From positions 179,429 to 243,428 of the forward strand of contig JAMYHX010000011.1 in the NCBI GenBank assembly GCA_025529335.1: a stretch of DNA of 64,000 bases, written 5' to 3'. Below the pieces are notes generated by a model that saw only the letters and a list, made by a program, of their open reading frames with translations, was not told where the DNA came from and made no database searches. Of this stretch, positions 44,469-54,969 are shown piece by piece. The first letter of the stretch is position 1. Every line of letters begins with the position of its first letter. This stretch comes from Rhizopus sp. PT2906 (taxonomy: Eukaryota > Mucoromycota > Mucoromycetes > Mucorales > Rhizopodaceae). The position numbers were made by a program, and so were the translations under genes.

Positions 44469-47364
44469 ATGGCACCCAGCACACTCTTCCGCTCGGAAGA
44501 GATGTCCTTAATTCAACTTTATATTCCTGCTGAAGTTGCTCAACCCTGTGTTGCAGAGTTGGGTGAGCTTGGCAAGGTTCAATTTCGAGATGTAAATAGT
44601 TACATGTCATATATTACAGGCTTTCCCTTAACCTTGTTTCATGTAGCTTAATCCTGATGTCAATGCCTTTCAACGTTCTTTTGTGTCTGAAATAAGAAGA
44701 CTTGATGAAATGGAACGTCAATGTCGTATGTTATAACCCTGTTTGTCTTTTCTCGCGCATTTTCTAACCATTTCAAAAAGGATTCTTTCAAGCGCAACTT
44801 CAAAAGTCAGACATCTATATCCGTCCACTAACGCCTGCTGCTTATCGTTCTCGTGCCCGTTCAGCTCAAGAAATCGATGACCTTGAGGAAACACTGAAAG
44901 AGTACGAAAGCCGTATCACTCAAATGAATTCCTCATACGAGTCTCTTCAGCGTCGGTACCTGCAGCTGACTGAACTCAGACACGTCTTGAGAGAATCCGC
45001 TGGTTTCTTTGCAAACGTAAGGAGAGACAATAAATGGTGATTGAGAACTATGACTTATTGTTAAACCGTAGGCTGAGTCTAGACAGGACAACCGACGTGC
45101 CTCCTTGGACGATGACTCTGCTCCTCTCTTGGAAAACGATGTTCAAAACGACATGGACCGTCTCAACCTGGGTTATGTCACAGGTGTCATCTCTCGTTCT
45201 CGTATGCAAACATTTGAACGTGTTCTCTGGCGCTCGCTTCGTGGTAATCTGTACATGAACTCTGCCGAGATTGATGAACCTATTGTCGATCCAGACACCG
45301 ACAGTGTGGTTGACAAGAATGTCTTTGCCATCTTTGCTCACGGTACCGAGATTATTGCTAAAATCAAAAAAATTTCCGAAAGCTTAGGTGCTACGTTATA
45401 CTCCATTGATGACTCTGCTGACAAGCGTCGTGATGCTCTTCTTGAGGTTACTAACCGCATCGAGGATCTCAACAACGTGTTATCTACTACCAACCAAACA
45501 CGTCGTTCAGAATTGCTCAAGATTGCTGAAAATATTACCCCTTGGACAACAATCGTCCGTAAAGAAAAGGCCATATACCATACTATGAACTTGTTTAATT
45601 ATGATGTGAACCGTAAATGTCTTATTGCTGAAGGATGGTGTCCTAAGAACGATGTTCCTTTGGTTCAACAAGCCTTGAAGGACGCTACGGTAAGTAGAGT
45701 AAATGTCTTTTGAACAAGTCTAACAATCATGTGTGTGACATTAGAACGCCTCTGGCACAAACCTGCCTTCTATCCTAACCGAGCTTGAGACTAAAAAGAC
45801 ACCACCTACTTATCACCGCACCAACAAATTTACAGAAGGATTTCAGGGCATTATTGATGCATACGGTATTGCTCGTTATCGTGAAGTCAATCCTGGTCTA
45901 TTCACCATTGTCTCCTTCCCTTTCTTATTTGCCGTCATGTTTGGTGATATCGGTCACGGTTTCCTCATGGTCTTGGCTGCTGCTTATCTCTGCATCAATG
46001 AAAAGAAACTTTCTCAAATCAGAGACGAAGTAAGGAAAAGCGATAAACAAAATAGAGTAGTTGACTCATCTCTTTAGATCTTTCAAATGTTGTTTGGTGG
46101 TCGTTACATGATGCTCTTGATGGGTCTCTTCTCCATCTTCACTGGTGCTATTTATAATGATATCTTTTCCTTGTCCTTGAATCTCTTTAAGAGCGGATTT
46201 GATTTACCATCCAATTACACTTCTCATGAACCCGTTGAGTCTATTCCCAACGGCCATGTTTATCCATTTGGTTTAGATCCCGTAAGACGAGATATAAGAA
46301 TATGTATAAATTACTTATATATTGGTATATAGGCCTGGCACGGTTCTGAAAATGCTTTACTCTTCACCAACTCATACAAGATGAAGCAAGCCATCATTAT
46401 CGGTGTCGTTCACGTAACTATTGTTATATTTTTATCATACATGTAACTCACTCCTTATAGATGACGCTTGCTGTCTGCTTGAACGTCTTTAACCATATCT
46501 ACTATAAGCGCAAAGCATTCGTCTGGCTTGAGTTCGTACCACAGATCCTCTTTATGCAATCTATCTTTGGATACCTTATCTTTTGTATCATGTACAAGTG
46601 GAGTGTCAACTGGTGGGAGTTGGACAGTGAAGGTCACCATATCCATAACAAACCACCCAACTTGTTAAACATGCTCATCTATATGTTCCTCACACCCGGT
46701 TCAGTAAAGCCTGAAGAGCAACTCTATCCTGGTCAAGGGCCCATTCAGGCCGTGTTGCTGTTGATTGCTGTTGTTTGTGTGCCTTGGATGTGGTTTGGTA
46801 AGCCACTTTACTTGAAGAGAGAAGCCAGTCAACACCACTATGCCTCTGTGGCTGTTGATGACCACGTGGATGAAGAACAAGCTCAACACGCCGTTGTGCA
46901 CGACGGAGCTGACGATGATGAAGAGGAAGAAGAGTTTGATTTCGGTGAAATAATGATTCATCAGACGATTCATACGATCGAATTCTGTTTGAACTGTATT
47001 TCCAACACAGCATCTTACCTTCGTCTTTGGGCCTTGTCTCTTGCTCATGCTCGTAAGTTTTATGCTTTATGTTGAAAACTATGTCTTATATGCGTATATA
47101 GAATTATCAAGTGTATTGTGGGATATGACATTGAAGATTTGGTTCAACATGACAGGTGCCATTGCCGTCATTGGTCTTGTGATCGGATTCGCACTTTGGT
47201 TCGGACTGACAATTGCTATTCTGTTATGTATGGAAGGTTTATCTGCCTTCTTACACGCTCTTCGTCTGATGTGGGTAGAATTTGATGGTAAATTCTATAA
47301 TGCTGATGGTATTGCCTTCCAACCCTTTACATTTGCTACCGTCTTGGAACCTGTTTCGGAATAA
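44469..47364 (+). CDS. VPH1: V-type proton ATPase subunit a, nine exons
   Basis: Exons 44469-44591, 44647-44725, 44781-45016, 45072-45689, 45745-46029, 46078-46281, 46333-46413, 46461-47052 and 47102-47364 total 2,481 bases, 826 aa (yeast Vph1 840). The cytosolic N-terminal half begins MAPSTLFRSEEMSLIQLYIP and AELGELGKVQFRDLNPDVNA. The membrane half has FPFLFAVMFGDIGHG, LLFGGRYMML-like and NTASYLRLWALSLAHAQLSS, which holds the arginine essential for proton translocation, plus LRLMWVEFDGKFYNADG. This V0 subunit carries the proton half-channels and directs the pump to vacuole or Golgi/endosome. With one copy in view, Vph1 versus Stv1 cannot be decided; the symbol denotes the family. The next gene starts 76 bases after the stop. 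Confidence 0.97.
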
Positions 47365-47440
47365 ATAAAACTTGTTGTGTGTATCACATTGTTAGTTTTT
47401 TTAAAGAGAGAATTGTGCTTTTCTTTTTCTTTTTCTCTTT

Positions 47441-49757
47441 ATGAATACACCTTTACTAAAACGTAATCGAACAACAAGTTCACAAGGTTCAGTAAGAGAA
47501 GAAGAGCAGTATGGCACATATTACAGATATCCTAGTTCATTACAACCTGGTCATTTCACCTCATTAGAAAAACTATTTTTCTTTATCAGTTCCGTTCTTT
47601 TATTTTTACTGTTTATCTTTGTTGGCCTTTATGCAAGAAGTAGTACTGGACATGACTCGCCAGTGATCATTTCACCGCCTAAACATCCCAACCAGACAAA
47701 ACAGGTAACTATAAGAAAAAGGGGGAACAATGAAAAAATGATCATGTATATGTAAGCTGAGAGAGATATATAGATTGTCTGTTTAGAACCTGACTGTATC
47801 AAAATTGCAGCCAACATCTTGGAGGTTGTTTTTTATACAAACATGAGAAAAAAAAAAGCGACTGACACCTTATTTTGGCTTAGGACGTTGATACAGCATT
47901 AGATCCATGTCAAGATTTCTATGCCTACACATGTAATAAATGGATAGACCGCCATATCATACCTGCAACACAACCCATGATCAGTGTGGAAACGATCACG
48001 GCGCAATCGATCCGCTATCGACTTTTCCAAATCTTGACAAACAAGAAGGAGATAAAGACAAACGACTTGCCTGATCCAGAGTCAATTCTTGATGATCAGT
48101 TATTGAACAAGCTACGCGATATGTACAAGAGCTGTGTGAATCATAAAGAAGGACAGATTGAGGCACTTTACCCGCTCTTCCGTGCTATTCGACAGTGGGT
48201 TCCTCTGTCGGGACAAACGGACGAAGGACTGAAGACAGCTTTGACCTATTTGACTGAGCGAGGCATATGGACCCTGTTTGAAATGAAGGTAGGACCTGAT
48301 GAAGGAGCCAATAAGCCCGCGCTACATCTGTTGCCACCACCTGTGAGTGAGTACAGTGAGAAATATTTACAGACCGTGATCGATATCTTGGAACTCGTCT
48401 TCCGTCAGGACCGTGAGTTTGGATGGAAATCATGGAGCCCTGTGGCAACGGCACGTCGTATTATCGAATTTGAACAGCAGTGGATCGTGCCTGACGGCAA
48501 AAAGGAGCAATGGACATGGCAGACCATACAGAACGAGGTGCCTTTTGTAGAGTGGAAATCCTTGGGTCGTCAGATTGTTGCTCAGCCTTCTCTTGTAAAA
48601 GCGATAAAGGAGAATGTACGAGGGACAAACGGAAGGACCCTGCAAATGTACTTGATCTGGCGTGTCCTTTGGACGTTCCTGGATACAGTCGGATACCCCT
48701 ATGCAGAGCCTAAGCGCAGATTTGAGACAGAGGCACTTGGTATTCGAGCCATACCTGAGCGATGGGAGTCATGTTTGACCACATTGGAGGATAGTAGTAT
48801 GGGTCTTTTGCTCGGTCGATATTACATGCTCGATAGAAAAGAACTACCCATCGAGCCAGTGCAGGATCTGATCAAGTCCATTGTCCGCAAAGTAGAAGAT
48901 CGGCTACAATCGGAAGAAGCCGTCCGAAAATTAAAAAGCTTGCAATTCGAAATAGGTTACCCTTCTGTGATTCGATCGGTGATCCCACTATCAGAATCCT
49001 TTGGTGAGATGGCAATAGATGACCAAGATTTCCTTCAAAACATGATGAACGATCGAATGCACGGTGTGAAAGAGATGAAAAGACAAGCTCAACTGGATGA
49101 GCTCGTATCCGTATTTCTTCCCACAAGGACAAGCGTGGATTACCGCTCAGATTATCATCAGGTGATCATTCCGGCAGGTGTCTTACAATTTCCTTTTAAT
49201 GGACAACACAGTCCCGACTACGTATCGCAGAGTACGCTCGGGTGGATGATTGGTCAGGCAATGATGGTAAGTACTCACTTGACCTCACGTGGGGCTACAG
49301 TGTACGACAAATAATGTGTTTATTGTAGCATGCATTGAACGATAAAAACGCGAGTAGTAGTGAAGCTGAATTGTGTTTGAAGACACAATATGAGTCCTTT
49401 GGATTGAATGGCGAGGAAACATTAAAGAGTAATATGGCAGATAATAAAGCATTCATTATGGATGACATCGTATCCAATGTGACCCTGCCTGGGCTCGATC
49501 AGTGGACTAGGGAACAATTGTTTTACATTCAATTTGCTCGAATGAGATGTAGCAAGAGTACAAAAGAATATGAAGTAAGATGTAAGAAAAGAAAAAAACT
49601 GTATACTAACTCTTCTTTATAGACCTTTCAAAGAGACCAGTCACCCGATAGATACCGAGTAAATGTACCATTGATGAACTCGCATCATTTTTCAAAAGCA
49701 TTTCAATGTAGATTAGGATCATTTATGAACCCTGAACACAAGTGTCAAGTTTGGTAA
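47441..49757 (+). CDS. M13 (neprilysin/ECE) family pseudopeptidase, five exons
   Basis: Exons 47441-47704, 47774-47824, 47884-49266, 49329-49574 and 49623-49757 total 2,079 bases, 692 aa. Type II topology: cytosolic tail, membrane span (about residues 47-68), then the classical M13 opening IVCLEPDCIKIAANILEDVD and LDPCQDFYAYTCNKW, PAGVLQFPFNG, and the C-terminal NSHHFSKAFQCRLGSFMNP ending CQVW. The zinc motif HExxH is replaced: the expected IGHEMTHAFDD reads IGQAMMHALND (first His to Gln, Glu to Ala; the second His remains), and the third ligand in the ENxAD motif is lost (SNMAD). Intron 3 splits this motif but the junction is clean. It should be catalytically dead, like a receptor or chaperone-type pseudoenzyme. 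The 51-base second exon is needed for the N-terminal signature. Confidence 0.9.
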
Positions 49758-49832
49758 TAAAAAATTTTTCCTTTTTTCCTCTTTTTTTCCTTTTTTTTTA
49801 TATATTCTCTTTCCCTATTTATTTATATAAAA

Positions 49833-51393
49833 ATGAAGTTTGCTAAACAATTAGAAACAGAAGCAGAAGATATACCACAAGCATGGAGACCTTATCTAAT
49901 CCAATATAAGGCATTAAAGAAAATTATATCCAAAGTCACTCAAGAAATCGAAAGTCGAGGGTTATCTGCTTCCTTATTACATGAATGTCTTGATGAAAAT
50001 AAGGATAATAAACTACCTGCCATTCGATATTATTTTACAGGTAATTTATAAAAAACTATTAGAGAATGAAGCTAATACATTCCAACAGGTGAACCACCTC
50101 ATATCAAACCTAATATCGAAGTTATCTATGATCCAACTGAACCCAAAGTACAAGAGATACTCAGCCGATTGACCTCGACAGATGATCAAACACCCAAACT
50201 AGAATATAAACGAAGTCAAAACAATAAGGATTTCTTCACAATGCATAGTGAGAAAGAGATGATCGTTCAATCACAAAATATGGTCGATGTAGTCAAAGAA
50301 CTGTTAAATGTCATGACAATAGATAACAGCGACGAGTCTGATGAAATATGCGCCAATCAAAAGAGAGAAACAAAGTCATTCGTGATTGAACTCGAACAAG
50401 ACGATGAGTTTTTTAAATTGTTACTAAAAGAACTAAATGAAGCAAGTAAACTTCAAGATGAAACAACAGAGAAATTCAAACAGGATATTTCAGCATTAGA
50501 GTCAAGGATGAGCAAAGTGGTAAGAGATGAAGGTATGATAGGGAAGCAAGTGCTAAGTGTTAAGATAGGCGTCACCAGGGCAAAAGAAGACAGACATGTA
50601 TAATTGGCGAAAGATATTCTCGATTTATTTGGACGCATGTATATTTCAAACGAGTAATACAACAATAGAAAAGAGTAAAAAGCAACTACAGTGGTTTTTG
50701 AGTGAATTAGACAAGACAGATCAGTTGAGGAAATTGAAAAATAAAGAATCTAAATTAGCCTTTGAACAGTTTATGGCATTAAATACGGAATTAATAACAA
50801 TGAAGCATTATCAAATGTTAAATCAGACAGCAATGAGGAAGATATTAAAGAAGCACGATAAACAGAGTGGATTGACCGCAAGTAGTGCCTTTCATCAAGT
50901 GATTCCTACCGAGCATCTGTTTAGTCCAAAGTTAGCGAGGATGTTGTACGCGACAATTACTGAAAAATTGACGAGTGTTGTACCACAGCCAGAGGATTAT
51001 GGTAAATAACAAAATACACGATACCATAATGGATCATTTATCTTTATTTGTTTGTTAGCCTGTCCTGTGTGTATGTGTGTTGCCTGGAGACCGATTCGAC
51101 TGGAATGTAATCATGTGTTCTGCGTGAGGTGCTTGGTTAAAGCACAAAAACAAAAGATGGATAGTTGTCCCATGTGTCGTCATCCAACAGCAGTTCGAGA
51201 TGCAACAGCGCTTAATTTGGATGAAAGTCTTCAAAACTTTCTAAAGCTTTATTTTCCTCAAGAGATCAAGGATAAAAAGAGGGATAATGAAAGGGAACAA
51301 GCGATTGAAGATGTACAGGCGATGACCGGTAAACGATATTCCGAAGAGCAGTTATTAAGGATGAGCCAATCATCCAATTGTTGTATTATGTAA
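49833..51393 (+). CDS. SPX-RING protein (putative E3 ubiquitin ligase), four exons
   Basis: Exons 49833-50040, 50089-50532, 50579-51001 and 51059-51393 total 1,410 bases, 469 aa. The N-terminus MKFAKQLETEAEDIPQAWRP and YIQYKALKKII-type LIQYKALKKIISKVTQEIES is the start of an SPX domain, whose helices (FFKLLLKELNEASKLQ) and C-terminal bundle extend to about residue 300; the Lys/Arg cluster expected to bind inositol pyrophosphates (KLKNKESKLAF region and YKALKK) is present. The C-terminal RING is CPVCMCVAWRPIRLECNHVF then CVRCL and CPMCRHP, with Cys/His spacing intact. The architecture is that of plant NLA/BAH1, which degrades phosphate transporters. Fungal members exist but are less studied. 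The C-terminus NCCIM resembles a CaaX-like tail (Cys-Cys-Ile-Met), a possible prenylation site. Confidence 0.92.
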
Positions 51394-51397
51394 TTAA

Positions 51398-51760
51398 TTA
51401 TGGACAATAAGGTGGAGGAGGTAATAAAGGAGATGATGAGGATGAACGTTGATGTGATTTGGGTATCTGTAATTGTTGAATTAGCCGTAACTGTAATTGA
51501 TGTTGTTGCATGATGGGACTATTATGAGTAGGAGAGGGTCTATCGATCGTTTCAAAGTCATTCGCGAATTGATCAGAAGTACGTTTCTCTTTTATTTCTT
51601 GTTCATTGTCTGTCTGTTTCCTTCTCTTTCTTTTACAAATAAAGAATATACTTAATCCAACCACTAATGTACCTACTATTCCCAAAATAGCTGCTATAAT
51701 GTGAACTGTATTAAATGTTGAATTATCTGAATGAGGTGTAAAATACGAAATGCTCCTTTT
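51398..51760 (-). CDS. single-pass membrane protein, C-terminal part (5' exons not resolved)
   Basis: A minus-strand frame reads NSTFNTVHIIAAILGIVGTL then VVGLSIFFICKRKRRKQ, a membrane helix followed by a basic stop-transfer sequence, and a 70-residue tail rich in Gln, Ser and Pro ending LLPPPPYCP. There is no ATG in the frame before an upstream stop, so the start must lie in an exon that I could not place in the 300 bases upstream, which are CT-rich. The stop is only 4 bases from the end of the SPX-RING gene. It resembles type I sensor-like proteins of fungi in layout, not in sequence. It could also be non-coding. Confidence 0.35.
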   Translation of the reverse strand, partial: KRSISYFTPHSDNSTFNTVHIIAAILGIVGTLVVGLSIFFICKRKRRKQTDNEQEIKEKRTSDQFANDFETIDRPSPTHNSPIMQQHQLQLRLIQQLQIPKSHQRSSSSSPLLPPPPYCP

Positions 51761-52087
51761 AAGACTGTTGTTTTTATTGTTTATTTATTCTCTATAAACA
51801 CACATTCTTTTCTTTCTTACTTTTTCATTCTTTATTTTCTTTAAAAAGGATGGCATAGGAAGACCAAAAAAGAGAAAAGGAAAAGAAAGAGAGAGAGAAA
51901 GCAAATATATTCGGAATCTTAAAAAAAGAGACAGAAGATGAGGAAGAAACGAAACTACAGAAAATCTTTTCTGAATACATCATTTTCTTACTTTTCTATT
52001 TCATATCTTGTTCTTTGGATTCAGGTATCACAAAGACTATCGACAAGGGAGAGGAAAGATTTTTGAGAGAGAGAGATTTATTTTTAG

Positions 52088-52823
52088 ATGTCTTTATTTA
52101 TTTCATCCAAAGATAAAACACCAATTGAAATATTAGTTGACTACAATGGACCCAAATTAGATCAAGCACCAGGGATCATCATTGCTCATCCTTATGGTCC
52201 ATTAGGTGGTAGCATGAATAATAATGTCGTAATGGCATTAAAAGATTACTTTTTAAATCAAGGCTACATCACCATCTGCTTAAACTTTAGAGGCTGTGGT
52301 CACTCAAAAGGAAAAACCAGTTGGACTGGAATGCCTGAAAGAGACGACTATCTATCAGTCATTGATGCCATACTTGATGATCAAATTCAAAAGGAACTTC
52401 CAAAAGTAAACCGTTTGATCCTTTGCGTAAGATGACCACGAGAAAGAATGAAAAAAAAAAAAAAAGCTAAAAAGCAATATGTAGGGATACTCATTTGGTG
52501 CCATGATTGCTAATTCTATTGAATGCACTCGTGTTCCTTGTTCTTACTTACTCATCAGTTTCTGTCTAGGTGTCACTTGGGCCTTAGCTATCACTAAATC
52601 CTCATTCTTTAAGAAGCATGCACCTGACCAATATAAGGTCTTGTGCATATATGGCAGCCGTGATCAGTTCACGGGATCCCATCGATATGAGTCATGGTGT
52701 GAAAAGTATTCAAATACCACTTGTATCAAGGTACCTGATGCTGACCATTTCTGGTTTGGTTATGAGCAAGTCTTGATTGATCATGTGCACAGTTGGCATT
52801 CTAAATTAGATATTCAAAACTGA
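52088..52823 (+). CDS. Alpha/beta hydrolase, two exons
   Basis: Exons 52088-52426 and 52485-52823 (339 bases each) give a 225-aa protein. The fold is marked by the oxyanion-type GIIIAHPYGPLGGSMNNN, YITICLNFRGCGHSKG, the nucleophile elbow GYSFGAM formed across the splice junction, the acid LCIYGSRDQFTG and the catalytic His in VPDADHFWFG. The triad is thus Ser-Asp-His. The short length, N-terminal HP.G..GG and lack of a signal peptide resemble small cytosolic hydrolases related to bacterial dienelactone- and YpfH-like enzymes. Substrate is unknown. The intron contains a poly-A stretch (52451-52465). Confidence 0.9.
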
Positions 52824-52908
52824 CATCATTTTACATACATTGTATTGTTACGCAACTATTTATTAAATTTATTTTTTTCAATAATGTAATATAATGCAAC
52901 AAAGAGGG

Positions 52909-52932
52909 AGAGAAAGAGAGAGAGAGAGAAAG
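52909..52932. repeat. (GA)n-rich tract
   Basis: GAGGGAGAGAAAGAGAGAGAGAGAGAAAG, a purine-rich microsatellite downstream of the hydrolase gene. Confidence 0.8.
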
Positions 52933-53279
52933 ATGGTTGACTGTACCTTTGTTGCCGGTGGTCATTGATTGGATACGGAGTTGTTATTATTTTTTCGCAC
53001 GCCTCAAGCAGTCCTTCTTCCCACCCTTAATTGACATTGACAGAGTAATAAGAAAGCCTATTCTTCAATATGACAACATTACATCGTTTGGTTACATAAT
53101 ACGATATATAGAGTTAGGCATTTATGAACAGGAGACAGAGAAAAAATAAAAATAAAAAACAGAGAGAGAGAGGCGTGATTGATCTCTTTCTTTCTTTCTT
53201 TATATTTTGAGGTCCAGTCTTTTTCTTTTTCTTTTCTTTTCTTTTCTTCTTCCATTCTTTTCCCCTACTTTATATTATT

Positions 53280-53916
53280 ATGGCGCCCATAAGTTATATA
53301 ACAAGAACGCAATCATTTTCGGCTGCTCATAGACTGCACTCTAAACAACTATCTAATGAGGAAAACCAACTATTGTATGGAAAGTGTAATCACCCTAATT
53401 TCCATGGTCATAACTATAAAGGTATTAAAGCAAAAGTATTCTCTCTTTTACTCTCTTGTAATTGAATTTTATAGTCGAAATCACACTAAGAGGAGAAGTT
53501 AATCCAATAACAGGTATGGTAATGAATCTGGTTGATCTAAAAGAATGTATCAAACTGGCCATTATGGATCCACTCGACCATAAGAATTTGGTAAAATGAA
53601 ATGTATACACATGACTTAAGAGAAATTAATATTGCTGTAGGATTTGGATGTCGAATTCTTTCATAAAAGACCTAGTACAGCCGAAAACCTGGCGATATTC
53701 ATTTGGTGGAATTTTCAGTATCATTTTCTAAAAAATGACGCATGGAGATCAAGTTCAGCCAAATTATACAAGGTGAAGTTGTATGAAACAGAGCATAATG
53801 TTATAGAATATATGGGAGAAGGCGATTTAGACGGTGAGGCACAATTAGATGTCACTGCCATAAAGTTAAGTGGAATTGGCATTAACAGTGAAGACCCTTG
53901 GTCTTTGAAAATATAA
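53280..53916 (+). CDS. 6-pyruvoyl-tetrahydropterin synthase-like enzyme, three exons
   Basis: Exons 53280-53421, 53475-53590 and 53641-53916 total 534 bases, 177 aa. The zinc ligands are visible in FSAAHRL (His) and NFHGHNYK (two His), the catalytic Cys in GKCNHPNFHGHNYKV, and the family blocks GMVMNLVDLKECI and DHKNLDLDVEFF then RPSTAENLAIFIW and LYKVKLYETEHN with the substrate Glu. PTPS converts 7,8-dihydroneopterin triphosphate to 6-pyruvoyl-tetrahydropterin in tetrahydrobiopterin synthesis, a pathway known in Mortierella-type fungi but absent in yeasts. About 25 residues at the end (INSEDPWSLKI region) extend beyond the core. Related QueD-like activity cannot be excluded, but the CNHPNFHGHNY motif favours PTPS. 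Confidence 0.92.
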
Positions 53917-54969
53917 AGAAAGAACAGCTATATATTTGTAAATAGAATAAAGATATACATATCCCTTTGCCTGATAGATGCAAGGGTTATTTTAATAGAC
54001 AATCCTTATCAAATCTTCTATCTTATACACTATAGAAGTTTATTTCTATGCTTGCTATTAAAGATCGCCTTGTTAATCAATTGACGAAATTATTGGCACA
54101 CCTCAGAAAACAGAATTATACAGAGTTATTATGGATATGTAGACTACATGAGTAACTGGATTTTCATAGATGAAACTGCTTTCTATATAAATCTTACGCG
54201 ATCCATGGTGTGATCAAAAAAAGATTAGAACTAAAGTAGTTGTACTTGAAACTAGAGCAAGTGTAGTATCCGTTATTTAAATAGTAGTTGCCTCTCTGTC
54301 GCATCACTTAATAAAATATAGTTACCCTCTTTGCATTCTATGATTCATCTCAATCATGCATATAATAAATATAATACTCTAAACTCTATATGCTTCAATA
54401 GGTCAAACGTCTTCAGATCCAAAAGTGCTTCAGTATCTCAGTATTGGTTCTTTTTAGGCGTTAAATCGGCATATGATATTGTAGATCGCCGCTACATTTG
54501 GAAAACTTTAGAGCAAAGGCTCCTCAAATGATTTCCTTACTTCTTCCTCTCACTAGTGTATTTTACACGTGCTCCAGCATCATCCTTCATACAATCTTTT
54601 TTTTTTTTTTTCACCCCTAACCCCATAAGGGCTTTTTTAGTTTCCAATCTGTTTTTTTGACCTGCCTCGGGTGGAAAAGATAGATTGTTACGATCGTGCG
54701 CCCAATTGAGGTTTTAATTTATTTATTTATTTTCCCTTTTTTAAACAGGCGTTTTGAATAAATAGTAGCAAATTTAAAAAACCGCACAAAATGACAAACA
54801 TTCATATTGTTGCTATAGGAACGAATCTGATGGTTGAAACGCGTCAGTTGAACAATAGTGCAATCAGGGGTTCAATGAAGGGTAACACCAATAGAGCCAA
54901 AGTCCGAAGGTTATTTATATATTTTTTATTGCCTTTTGTTTTTTTCTTTTTCTTTTTCTTTTAATAAAA
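53917..54969. other. intergenic region holding a LINE fragment
   Basis: Besides the reverse transcriptase relic listed separately, the region contains a 14-base poly-T run (54598-54611) and AT-rich sequence. No gene seen. Confidence 0.55.
54440..54598 (+). mobile_element. LINE reverse-transcriptase fragment
   Basis: The frame reads GVKSAYDIVDRRYIWKTLEQ, matching the reverse-transcriptase block of L1-like LINEs (DIKSAYDTVDR..IW..L) that holds the first catalytic Asp; here the first Asp of the block is Val. After a one-base frame change it continues KAPQMISLLLPLTSVFYTCS and SIILHTI, again as in LINE ORF2. It ends in a poly-T run. Only about 50 codons survive. Confidence 0.65.

Noticed and set aside
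52937..53149. 70-codon frame between hydrolase and PTPS genes
   Set aside because: No start context, no recognisable content, bounded by purine-rich repeats.
54613..54624. CCCCTAACCCCA, resembling a telomere repeat
   Set aside because: Only one unit, no tandem array; likely chance in a LINE-derived stretch.
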